From Candidatus Rokuibacteriota bacterium (GTDB taxonomy: Bacteria > Methylomirabilota > Methylomirabilia > Rokubacteriales > JACOUJ01), in assembly GCA_016177865.1 (NCBI GenBank), contig JACOUJ010000358.1:1-7308 (forward strand): a stretch of DNA of 7,308 nt, in the 5' to 3' direction. The notes beneath the pieces were generated by a model, which saw nothing but the letters and a program-made list of their open reading frames with translations, was not told where the DNA came from and ran no database searches. Position 1 is the stretch's first letter; every line of letters starts with the position of its first letter. This document shows positions 1 through 6,594 of the stretch, piece by piece. Made by a program: the position numbers and the translations under genes.

Positions 1-786
1 CCGGTCGAGATACTTGATCCGATGGGGGACCCCACTGATGTACGGATGGACGGCGATCGCCATGAACCGCGCGCTCTTCGCCCCCTCGGCGTACAGGGTC
101 TCGAACTGATCCCGGGCGCGCCGGTAGAGCTCCTCCGCCTCGTGGTGCTGGATAATCATCATCGGGATGTCGTTCAGCTCTACGGTGTAGGGCAGAGAGG
201 CCATCGCCCCTGCCCGGGTCGTAATCTCGTAGGGTTGGTCATCGTTGACCCAGTCGGCGACGTACTGAAACCCGGCCTCGGCCAGGAGGTCGAGCGTCTC
301 CCACGTCTCGGTGAGCCCCGGACCAAGCCAGCCACGCGGGGCCTTTCCCGTGAACTTCTGGATGACCTCGACGGACTTCCGGATGGCCTCGCGCTGGTCT
401 TCCAGGAGGTGCATGGCCTTTTGGGTGAAGCCATGGCCCATGAACTCCCACCCGGCATCCCGGGCCGCCTCGGCGATTCTCGGGTAGGAGAGGCAGACCG
501 AAGCGTTAATGGCCAGGGTCGCCTTGATCCGCTGCTTGTCCAAGACAGCCTTCAGACGCCAGAACCCAACCCGCATTCCGTATTCGAACCAGGCGAAGTT
601 GGGAACGTCGGGGACGACGGACGCCCCGCCAGGCGGCGGGAGCACGGTGCGGGCCATGGGTCCCTGGATGTCCCACTCCTCCACGTTGACAATGGTCCAC
701 ACCACCACCCGGGCCGACTTCGGCAGGCGGAGGGGGCGACGGTCAGGGACGGCGGAGTAAGAGATGTGGTCTCGCGGGAACTCCAT
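1..786 (-). CDS. Polysaccharide deacetylase family protein, PuuE (allantoinase)-like; 3' end outside window
   Basis: Reading the minus strand from ATG at 786 gives 262 uninterrupted residues to the window edge, beginning MEFPRDHISYSAVPDRRPLR; the stop lies beyond base 1. The start is supported by AAGGAGG at 800-794, seven bases upstream. Visible landmarks are VVVWTIVNVEEWD (about 27-39), AGWEFMGHGFTQ (111-122), TGKAPRGWLGPGLTETWE (146-163), DWVNDDQPYE (178-187) and the late AVHPYISGVPHR segment (245-256). These fit the NodB-fold hydrolases related to PuuE allantoinase, which hydrolyse C-N bonds in small cyclic or amide substrates, rather than true chitin or peptidoglycan deacetylases. The classical TFDD and HxxxH metal motifs are not seen: NVEEWD and GHGFTQ stand in their places. 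No signal peptide is visible, so a cytoplasmic enzyme is likely. It is divergent from the oxidoreductase/transporter genes. The family call is fairly safe; the substrate is unknown. Confidence 0.85.
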   Translation of the reverse strand, partial: MEFPRDHISYSAVPDRRPLRLPKSARVVVWTIVNVEEWDIQGPMARTVLPPPGGASVVPDVPNFAWFEYGMRVGFWRLKAVLDKQRIKATLAINASVCLSYPRIAEAARDAGWEFMGHGFTQKAMHLLEDQREAIRKSVEVIQKFTGKAPRGWLGPGLTETWETLDLLAEAGFQYVADWVNDDQPYEITTRAGAMASLPYTVELNDIPMMIIQHHEAEELYRRARDQFETLYAEGAKSARFMAIAVHPYISGVPHRIKYLDR

Positions 787-793
787 AACAGGC

Positions 794-800
794 CCTCCTT
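794..800 (-). promoter_or_regulatory. Ribosome binding site of the deacetylase-like gene
   Basis: On the minus strand the bases read AAGGAGG, followed by a seven-base spacer and ATG at 786. This near-perfect Shine-Dalgarno fixes the start of the deacetylase-like gene. Confidence 0.8.
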
Positions 801-815
801 CGACGGTCGGACATT

Positions 816-844
816 ATGCTACCCGACCCATTTGCCATTGACAA
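816..844 (-). promoter_or_regulatory. Candidate sigma70-type promoter for the deacetylase-like gene
   Basis: On the minus strand TTGTCA (844-839, five of six consensus bases) is followed by a 17-base spacer and TAGCAT (821-816, four of six). An overlapping CATAAT (818-813) is a better -10 match but would need a 20-base spacer. Transcription would begin near 809, giving a leader of about 23 bases that contains the ribosome binding site. The call rests on motif matching in GC-rich DNA and the organism's consensus is unknown. Confidence 0.4.
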
Positions 845-866
845 GAGGCGGGGGCGATGGTACCAA
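838..866 (+). promoter_or_regulatory. Weak candidate promoter for the plus-strand gene set
   Basis: A perfect TTGACA lies at 838-843, with TACCAA (861-866) as the best hexamer 17 bases downstream; only three of its six bases match the -10 consensus. The -35 overlaps, on the opposite strand, the -35 proposed for the deacetylase-like gene. If real, the transcript would run through the amidohydrolase scar into the molybdenum hydroxylase gene with a leader of about 200 bases. Confidence 0.2.
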
Positions 867-878
867 GGGGTGACCTAA

Positions 879-894
879 CGACTCCAACGAGTCG
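879..894. repeat. Short perfect inverted repeat in the divergent spacer
   Basis: CGACTC (879-884) and GAGTCG (889-894) are perfect inverted copies separated by CAAC. No T-run follows on either strand, so it is not an ordinary terminator. Its position, just downstream of the candidate plus-strand promoter, would suit a small operator or a leader hairpin, but a six-base arm can arise by chance. Confidence 0.35.
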
Positions 895-934
895 CATTCG
901 TGAGGAGACATCCGGTCGTAGACACCTGGCCACT

Positions 935-1061
935 GATACCCACGCCCACTTCCTTCCCGAGGGCCTCCTCCAGACGGGTGGACGGAACCAAGTCCCTCTC
1001 ACCGGAGGATCGGGAGCGGCTCCTGGGCGGCAACGCCAACCGGCTCCTCCGCCTTGGGTAG
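935..1061 (+). pseudogene. Remnant of an amidohydrolase (Amidohydro_2-like) gene with the middle deleted
   Basis: Two pieces of what looks like one enzyme lie side by side in different frames. At 935-970 one frame reads DTHAHFLPEGLL, which resembles the N-terminal metal-binding HxH strand of Amidohydro_2 (ACMSD-like) proteins. At about 996-1061 the next frame reads LSPEDRERL then LGGNANRLLRLG and a TAG stop at 1059-1061, a form very typical of the last helix of the same family, where a GNA(x)RL(L) motif ends the protein. An intact member is around 300 residues, so roughly 800-900 bases would be missing between the pieces, and the frame changes across the join. The stop lies 15 bases before the next gene's ATG, as in an operon. 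The C-terminal piece is the stronger evidence; the N-terminal match is short and may be coincidence. The true 5' limit of the remnant is not visible. Confidence 0.5.
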
Positions 1062-1076
1062 AGCGCCAAACATCGA

Positions 1077-3422
1077 ATGCTCATGCCTGGGATCGCCAGT
1101 CTCATCGGCGCTGAGGTCCGCCGGCGCGAGGACCCTGCGCTCATCAAGGGCGCGGGTCGCTTCGTGGACGACCTCGTGCTCCCGCGCACGGCCTTCATGA
1201 CCGTGCTGCGCTCGCCGCACGCGCACGCGCGCGTACTCAGCGTGGACACGGCCGCCGCGGCGGCCCTCCCGGGCGTCTTGCATGTCCTCACCGCGACGGA
1301 CATCGAGGGCCAGGTGGAGCCGGAGCCCGCGATCGGCCTGCCGCCCGCGGCGCGGCGGCCGCGGCGGCCCCTGCTCGCCCGCGAGGTCGTCCGCTACGTA
1401 GGCGAACCCGTTGCGGCCGTCGTCGCCGACGACCGCTACCTGGCCGCGGACGCGTGCGAGGCGATCCAGGTCGAGTACGAGCCGCTCCCTGCCGTGAGCG
1501 ACCCCGAAGCCGCGCTCGCACCGGACGCGCCCCGGGTGCACCCCGAGTTTCCCGACAACGTGGCGCTCACATGGGCCTGGAGCCAGGGTGACGTCGAGGG
1601 GGCCTTCGCGCGGGCCGACACCGTCGTCCGTCTGCGCCTGGTGAACCAACGCCTGGCCGGCGTCGCCCTCGAGCCGCGCGGTTGCCTGGCCGAGTACCGA
1701 GCGGGCGCGCTCACCGTGTGGGCCGGGACGCAAACGCCGCACCGTCTCCGGTCCGGACTCGCCCAGATCCTGCGCTTGCCCGAACCCGCCGTGCGCGTCA
1801 TTGCCCCCGACGTCGGCGGCGGCTTCGGCTGCAAGATCGGTTTTTACGCCGACGAGGCGCTCTGCGCTTTCGCGGCGGTCGGCCTCGGCCGGCCGGTCAA
1901 GCTCGTCCTCACACGCCGCGAGGACTTCCTCACGACCACGCAGGCGCGCGGCCAGGTGAACGAAGTCGAGGCGGCCGTGGCCGCCGACGGCACCGTGCTC
2001 GCGCTCCGGTGCCGGACCCTCGCCGACCTCGGCGCGTACCTGGAGGTCCTCACGCCCTACCCCGGCATGCTCACGGGCCGACTCCTGACCGGGCCGTACC
2101 GCATCCCCGCGGCGCGGTACGAGCTGACCAGCGTCTTCACGAATAGGATGGCCACGGCACCGTACCGCGGCGCCGGGCGGCCGGAAGCGACGTATCTCCT
2201 TGAGCGCACGATGGACGAGATCGCGCGTGCGCGCGATCTGGACCCGGCCGAGGTGCGCCGGCGCAACCTGATCCAGCCCGAGGAGTTCCCGTATACGGCG
2301 CCGTCCGGGCTCGTCTACGACTCGGGGCGGTACGAGGCCGCGCTCGACGGGGCGCTCACGCTCGTGGACTACAAGCGCTTCCGCGACGCCCAACGCCGCG
2401 CGCGCAATGAGGGACGCTACCTCGGCATCGGCTTCTCCACCTTTATGGAGACGGCAGGCGTCGGCCCCTCCAAGACCACACCCATCCTTGGTTGGGAGAG
2501 CGGCACCGTGCGTGTCGAGCCCTCGGGCAAGATCACCGTGCTCACGGGCGCGAGCCCTCACGGGCAGGGGCTCGAGACCGCGTTCGCCCAGATCGTGGCG
2601 GACCGCCTGGGCGCGCCGATGGAGGACGTGGCCGTGCTCCACGGCGACACCGCCGTTGTCGCCGCCGGCGTCGGCACTTTCGGCAGCCGCTCGATCTCCG
2701 TCGGGGGATCCGCGATCGCCTCGGCGGTCGAGAAGGTGCTGGATAAGGGTCGGCGCATCGCGGCGACCCTCCTTGAGGCGGCTGCGGAGGATGTCGTGTT
2801 CGACCAAGGCCGCTTCGCAGTCCGAGGCGCCCCTGGACGCGCCGTCACGCTTGCCGAGGTCGCCGCCGCAGCGTACGCGGGCAAGGCGCTTCCGGCAGGC
2901 ATGGAGCCGGGGCTCGAGGCCACCACCGTGTGGGACCCACCGAACTTCACCTTCCCCTCGGGCACGCACGTCGCCGTCGTCGAGGTGGACCCGGACTCCG
3001 GCGCGGTTCGGCTCCTGCGACTCGTCGGGGTGGACGACTGCGGCCGGGTCATCAACCCGCTGCTCGTCGAGGGGCAGATCCACGGCGGGCTCGCGCAGGG
3101 GATCGGCCAGGCGCTCTGGGAGGAGATGCGTTATGACGCGGCCGGCCAGTGTCTCACGGCGTCGCTCATGGACTACGCGACCGCGAAGTCAGACATGCTG
3201 CCGCTATTCGAGCTGGACCGCATCGAGACGCCCTCGCCCGTGAACCCGCTCGGCGCCAAGGGATGCGGCGAGGCCGGCGCGATCGGCTCGCCCCCGGCAG
3301 TGGTGAACGCGGTCATCGACGCCCTCACGCCCTTCGGCGTCACACACCTCGACATGCCCCTCACGCCCGCCCGTGTCTGGGCGGCAATCCAGCAGGCGCA
3401 ATGTCAAAGGAGGCTCCCATGA
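1077..3422 (+). CDS. Molybdopterin-binding large subunit, xanthine dehydrogenase/CoxL family (form II type)
   Basis: This 781-residue protein has the full length expected of the molybdenum-cofactor subunit of xanthine dehydrogenase, aldehyde oxidase and aerobic CO dehydrogenase-like enzymes, which hydroxylate carbon centres using water. The N-terminal a/b hammerhead domain (about 10-140) includes RREDPALIKGAGRFVDD and REVVRYVGEPVAAVVADD. The Moco-binding part shows DVGGGFGCK (245-253), APYRGAGRPEA (361-371), GASPHGQGLETAFAQ (491-505) and GCGEAGAIGSPPAVVNA (729-745), in which E732 sits where the family's catalytic glutamate is found. The PYRGAGR loop is of the form II kind, not the AYxCSFR loop of true CO dehydrogenase, so CO oxidation is unlikely; the substrate is open. 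An in-frame TAG at 1059 rules out a longer start; ATG at 1083 is an alternative. No Shine-Dalgarno is visible before either ATG. The partner FAD (CoxM-like) and 2Fe-2S (CoxS-like) subunits are not in the window. The stop overlaps the next gene's start (ATGA, 3419-3422). Confidence 0.93.
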   Translation: MLMPGIASLIGAEVRRREDPALIKGAGRFVDDLVLPRTAFMTVLRSPHAHARVLSVDTAAAAALPGVLHVLTATDIEGQVEPEPAIGLPPAARRPRRPLLAREVVRYVGEPVAAVVADDRYLAADACEAIQVEYEPLPAVSDPEAALAPDAPRVHPEFPDNVALTWAWSQGDVEGAFARADTVVRLRLVNQRLAGVALEPRGCLAEYRAGALTVWAGTQTPHRLRSGLAQILRLPEPAVRVIAPDVGGGFGCKIGFYADEALCAFAAVGLGRPVKLVLTRREDFLTTTQARGQVNEVEAAVAADGTVLALRCRTLADLGAYLEVLTPYPGMLTGRLLTGPYRIPAARYELTSVFTNRMATAPYRGAGRPEATYLLERTMDEIARARDLDPAEVRRRNLIQPEEFPYTAPSGLVYDSGRYEAALDGALTLVDYKRFRDAQRRARNEGRYLGIGFSTFMETAGVGPSKTTPILGWESGTVRVEPSGKITVLTGASPHGQGLETAFAQIVADRLGAPMEDVAVLHGDTAVVAAGVGTFGSRSISVGGSAIASAVEKVLDKGRRIAATLLEAAAEDVVFDQGRFAVRGAPGRAVTLAEVAAAAYAGKALPAGMEPGLEATTVWDPPNFTFPSGTHVAVVEVDPDSGAVRLLRLVGVDDCGRVINPLLVEGQIHGGLAQGIGQALWEEMRYDAAGQCLTASLMDYATAKSDMLPLFELDRIETPSPVNPLGAKGCGEAGAIGSPPAVVNAVIDALTPFGVTHLDMPLTPARVWAAIQQAQCQRRLP
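3406..3413 (+). promoter_or_regulatory. Ribosome binding site that sets the start of the first binding protein
   Basis: AAAGGAGG lies inside the last codons of the molybdenum hydroxylase gene, five bases before ATG at 3419. It excludes the in-frame ATG at 3401 and more upstream in-frame starts (such as 3149), which precede this site and would spoil the signal peptide. Confidence 0.85.
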
Positions 3423-4642
3423 TTCCCCGCGTGTTCATCATCGGTCTCATGCTCGTGCTTTTCGTCTCGCCTGCCGCGGCGCAAGGGCCGATCCGGCTCG
3501 GCTTCCTCACGATCCTGACCGGGGCCCTGGCCTCCCCGGGCAAGGAGATGGAGAACGGGATCCGCCTCTTCCTGGAGGAGCACAAGAACAGTCTGAGCGG
3601 CCGGCCCGTCGAGCTCACCGTGCTGGATACTGGCGGGACGCCGGCAGGCACGCTCACCAAAGCGCGTGAGCTGGTCGAGCAGCGCAAGGTTCACATCATC
3701 ATCGGGCCGCTCGCCGCCTTCGAGGCCTACGCGATCGCGCCGTACGTCAACGCCCAGCGCGTCCCGACCATCTCGCCGAGCGCCGCCGCCGACGACCTCA
3801 CGCAGCGCAAGGCGACCCAATTCATCGTGCGGGCGACCTCAAACTCGAGCCTGCCCACCCAGCCGTTCGGCACCTACGCGGCGAAGACGCTCGGCATCAA
3901 GAGGGTGGCGACGATTGCGGACGATTTCGCCTTCGGCCACGAGGTGGTCGCGGGCTTCCACAAGGCCTTCGAGGATGCCGGCGGTCAGGTCGTCCAGAAG
4001 CTCTGGCCCAAGCTGGGGGAGACTGACCAGGGGCCGTATATCGGGCAACTTAAAAAGGACATCGACGCGGTCTTCATCGGCTTCGCCGGCGTGGCGGCGC
4101 TGCGCTTCTTGAAGCAGCTTGAGAACTCGGGCCTGAAAGGCAAGATCCGCGTCCTCGCAAACCAGACCGCGGTTGACGAGGCGCTCCTCAGGAGCATGGG
4201 GGATGAGGCGATCGGGGTGGTTTCCGCGAGCCACTACTCCGCCGCGCTCGACACGCTGGCGAACCGGAAGTTTGCGAGCGCGTACCGGAAGGCGTACGGG
4301 ACCGACCCCGGGTACTATTCGGTAGGGGCGTACACCGCAGCGCTCTTTCTGAAGCAGGCGCTCGAGAAGGTCGGGGGCAAGATTGAAGACACCGAGGGCC
4401 TCCTCAAGGCGCTCCGTGGCGCGGCGATCACCGATGCGCCAGGAGGGCCGATCCGCCTCGACAAGTACGGGAACCCCGTTCACAACATTTATATCAACCG
4501 AGTCGAGCGCAAGGAGGGGAGGCTTCAGAACACGGTGACCCACACAATCGAGGGCGTGAGCCAGTTCTGGAACTACCCGGAGGCCGAGTTCTTGAAGCAG
4601 CCAGTCTACTCGCGCGAGTACCCACCCTGCCGGTTCTGCTAG
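3419..4642 (+). CDS. LIV-type ABC transporter periplasmic substrate-binding protein
   Basis: The 407-residue product starts MIPRVFIIGLMLVLFVSPAA, a Sec signal peptide with likely cleavage after AAA at residue 21 (before QGPIRLG). The mature part is a Peripla_BP_6 (type I fold) receptor of the branched-chain-amino-acid/amide family: IRLGFLTILTGALASPGKEMENGI (25-48), VHIIIGPLAAFEAYAIAPYVN (91-111), VPTISPSAAADDLTQRK (115-131), GIKRVATIADDFAFGHEV (159-176) and DPGYYSVGAYTAALFLKQAL (296-315). Such proteins capture a ligand in the periplasm and deliver it to LivH/LivM permeases, which follow directly. The length is usual. The ligand cannot be read from the sequence; members bind amino acids, amides, urea or aromatic acids. 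The protein ends in EYPPCRFC, with cysteines at 404 and 407. It overlaps the oxidoreductase gene by four bases, so translation is probably coupled. A paralogue begins at 6679. Confidence 0.93.
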   Translation: MIPRVFIIGLMLVLFVSPAAAQGPIRLGFLTILTGALASPGKEMENGIRLFLEEHKNSLSGRPVELTVLDTGGTPAGTLTKARELVEQRKVHIIIGPLAAFEAYAIAPYVNAQRVPTISPSAAADDLTQRKATQFIVRATSNSSLPTQPFGTYAAKTLGIKRVATIADDFAFGHEVVAGFHKAFEDAGGQVVQKLWPKLGETDQGPYIGQLKKDIDAVFIGFAGVAALRFLKQLENSGLKGKIRVLANQTAVDEALLRSMGDEAIGVVSASHYSAALDTLANRKFASAYRKAYGTDPGYYSVGAYTAALFLKQALEKVGGKIEDTEGLLKALRGAAITDAPGGPIRLDKYGNPVHNIYINRVERKEGRLQNTVTHTIEGVSQFWNYPEAEFLKQPVYSREYPPCRFC

Positions 4643-4652
4643 GTTCCGCTAG

Positions 4653-5507
4653 ATGGAATTCTGGGTGACACAAGCCTTCAACGGCATCTCGTACGGGGCG
4701 CTTCTCTTTCTCCTCGCCGGAGGCCTCTCGCTCATCTTCGGCATGATGCGCATCGTCAACATGACGCACGGCTCGTACTATTTGCTCGGCGGGTACGTCG
4801 GGCTCACCGTTATCTGGCAGAATGGACCCTTCGTCCTCGCCATCCTCGTCGGAGCTTTGGTCATCGCCCTCATCGGCGTGGGCGAGTGGAATGCGTTTCT
4901 GAAGAGGCTCGGCGGCCAGGAGCTGGGCCAGGTGCTCACCACCATGGGGTTCGCCCTGATCTTTCAGGACCTCGGACTCGTGATCTGGGGGGGCGATCCG
5001 TACACGATTCCGACTCCGCAGGTGCTCTCAGGAGCTTTCGAGCTCGGGCAGATGTTTTTCCCCGTGTATCGCGTCTTCATTGTGCTCGTGGCCCTGGCGG
5101 TCGCCGTGGTGCTCTGGCTGGTCCTGGAGCGGACGCGCGTGGGCGCTATGATGCGCGCCACCGTTGATGATGCGGAGATGGCGCGGGGGGTCGGGATCAA
5201 CGTCACCCTGATCTCCATGTGCGTCTTCTCCCTCGGCGCCTTCCTGGCGGCCGTGGCCGGCGTCGTCGCGGGAGGGTTCGTGGGCGTGTATCCGGGCGCC
5301 GACTTCGAGATCCTTCCCTATGCCTTCGTCGTCGTCATCGTCGGGGGCATGGGGAGCCTCAAAGGCGCCGTGATCGGAAGCCTGATGGTCGGCCTCCTGG
5401 ACAACTTCGGCAAGGCCCTCTTCCCGGAGCTCAGCTACTTCACCCTCTTCGCCCCGATGGCGGCCATCCTGGCCGTGCGGCCAACGGGTCTCTTCGGTCG
5501 CGCCTGA
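4653..5507 (+). CDS. livH: Branched-chain amino acid-type ABC transporter permease, LivH family
   Basis: A 284-residue, very hydrophobic protein with about eight membrane segments. The N-terminal LivH signature GLSLIFGMMRIVNMTHGS spans 24-41. The cytoplasmic loop LERTRVGAMMRATVDDAEMA (158-177) is the EAA-like segment that contacts the ATPase. The late VVIVGGMGSLKGAVIGSLMVG (227-247) is also characteristic. Permeases of this type form a heterodimer with LivM in the inner membrane and move the ligand delivered by the binding protein. The length matches the family. The start is ten bases after the previous stop (4640-4642) with no strong Shine-Dalgarno, so translation probably depends on ribosomes finishing the upstream gene. 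Its TGA overlaps the next ATG by one base. The substrate is not certain: the symbol describes the family, not proven leucine transport. Confidence 0.93.
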   Translation: MEFWVTQAFNGISYGALLFLLAGGLSLIFGMMRIVNMTHGSYYLLGGYVGLTVIWQNGPFVLAILVGALVIALIGVGEWNAFLKRLGGQELGQVLTTMGFALIFQDLGLVIWGGDPYTIPTPQVLSGAFELGQMFFPVYRVFIVLVALAVAVVLWLVLERTRVGAMMRATVDDAEMARGVGINVTLISMCVFSLGAFLAAVAGVVAGGFVGVYPGADFEILPYAFVVVIVGGMGSLKGAVIGSLMVGLLDNFGKALFPELSYFTLFAPMAAILAVRPTGLFGRA

Positions 5508-6481
5508 TGCGAGAGACCCTGTTCCAAGGATATCAGGGCGTGGTGCTGGGGGTTGTCGGCCTCCTCCTCTTCGTCGCGCCGCCGTTCCTCTCGTCGTTCC
5601 TCCTGACGCTCCTCACGCAATCGCTCATCTACGCGATCCTGGCCATGAGCCTGGACATCATCCTCGGCTACACCGGCCTGGCCTCGCTCGGGCACGCCGC
5701 CTACCTGGGTCTCGGCGCCTATAGCGTGGGGATCCTGTCGACGAAGTACGGAGCGGGCTTCTGGGTCGCGCTGGCCGCCGGAGTGCTCCTGGCGGTGGTG
5801 GTGGCTGCCATCTTCGGGCTAGTAGCGCTCAGAGCCACCGGTGTATATTTCCTCATGATCACTCTCGCCCTCGGCATGGTGGTCTGGGGCCTCGGGCATC
5901 GGTGGGTCTCGATGACCCAGGGGGACAACGGGATCTCCGCGATCCCGCGGCCGAAGCTGCCCCTGCCGTGGTCATTCGCTGAATCGATTCCGTTTTATTA
6001 CCTCGCGCTCGCGGGATTTCTCCTGGCGTTCTTCATTCTCCGCGTCATCGTGCGCTCCCCGTTCGGGCAGACCCTTGTGGGAATCCGGGAGAGCGAGTCC
6101 CGGATGCGGACGCTCGGCTATCATGTGTGGCTCCACAAGTACATCGGGTTTCTCATCGCGGGGGGCATCGGTGGCTTCGCCGGCGTGCTGTGGGCCTACT
6201 ACAACGGCTTCGTGAGTCCCGCGGATCTTCAGCTCGCCACCTCCGTGGAGATTCTCCTCATGGTCGCGCTCGGCGGCCGAGGGACGCTGTTCGGTCCGGC
6301 GCTGGGGGCCTCCATCATCGTCCTGCTCAAGAACCTCGTGTCTGTTTACACGCACCGCTGGCTCTTGATCCTCGGCGCGGTCTACATCGGCACGATTGTC
6401 TATGCCCCGGAGGGGATCGTCGGTGCCCTGAGGCAATGGACGCAGCGGGCCAGCCCGGCGCCACTGCGCGCCGAGACGTGA
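5507..6481 (+). CDS. livM: Branched-chain amino acid-type ABC transporter permease, LivM family
   Basis: The 324-residue product starts at ATG 5507, sharing its A with the TGA of the livH-type gene (TGATG). In-frame sequence further upstream (back to 5219) is inside the preceding gene and is arginine- and glycine-rich, unlike a permease. Membrane segments begin near residue 11. The LivM signature LGYTGLASLGHAAYLGLGAY is at 53-72, the ATPase-contacting loop SPFGQTLVGIRESESRMRTL at 184-203, and the C-terminal VALGGRGTLFGPALGA at 253-268. LivM pairs with LivH as the second transmembrane half. The last 20 residues (ALRQWTQRASPAPLRAET) form a short cytoplasmic tail without the fused ATPase seen in some relatives. 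No LivG or LivF follows directly; the next gene is another binding protein. Confidence 0.93.
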   Translation: MRETLFQGYQGVVLGVVGLLLFVAPPFLSSFLLTLLTQSLIYAILAMSLDIILGYTGLASLGHAAYLGLGAYSVGILSTKYGAGFWVALAAGVLLAVVVAAIFGLVALRATGVYFLMITLALGMVVWGLGHRWVSMTQGDNGISAIPRPKLPLPWSFAESIPFYYLALAGFLLAFFILRVIVRSPFGQTLVGIRESESRMRTLGYHVWLHKYIGFLIAGGIGGFAGVLWAYYNGFVSPADLQLATSVEILLMVALGGRGTLFGPALGASIIVLLKNLVSVYTHRWLLILGAVYIGTIVYAPEGIVGALRQWTQRASPAPLRAET

Positions 6482-6559
6482 GATCAAAGCGGAGGAGTGA
6501 CGGGGAGGAGAAAGAGCTCGCGTTTCAATAAACCCATGGGGGAGCACCAGCTCTTTCGG

Positions 6560-6578
6560 GCGCCGGCTTTGCTGGCGC
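6560..6578. repeat. GC-rich hairpin 1
   Basis: GCGCCGGC (6560-6567), loop TTT, then GCTGGCGC (6571-6578). Eight pairs form, one of them G-U when read on the plus strand. No T-run follows, so it is not a canonical intrinsic terminator, although it lies about 80 bases after the livM-type stop and could slow RNA polymerase or protect the upstream mRNA 3' end. Confidence 0.6.
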
Positions 6579-6594
6579 AACCCTCGGGGGAGGT

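Noticed and set aside
22..873. A 283-residue open frame on the plus strand opposite the deacetylase-like gene
   Set aside because: Its composition is low-complexity (Arg, Gly, Leu, Pro) with no family resemblance. The minus-strand reading has a strong ribosome binding site and recognisable motifs.
999..3083. A 694-residue open frame on the minus strand opposite the molybdenum hydroxylase gene
   Set aside because: It is rich in Arg, Gly, Ala and Asp with no recognisable domain. The plus strand across the same bases encodes a clear full-length family member. Long antisense frames are common in GC-rich genes.
3149..3418. N-terminal extension of the first binding protein
   Set aside because: The extra 90 residues are an out-of-frame reading of the preceding gene. 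The ribosome binding site at 3406-3413 and the signal peptide from 3419 show the true start.
1077..3422. True carbon monoxide dehydrogenase (CoxL form I)
   Set aside because: The active-site loop reads PYRGAGR rather than AYxCSFR, so the protein belongs to the broader form II/xanthine dehydrogenase group.
5219..5506. N-terminal extension of the LivM-type permease
   Set aside because: It is an Arg/Gly-rich out-of-frame reading of the livH-type gene. The TGATG junction at 5505-5509 and the hydrophobic N terminus fit a start at 5507.
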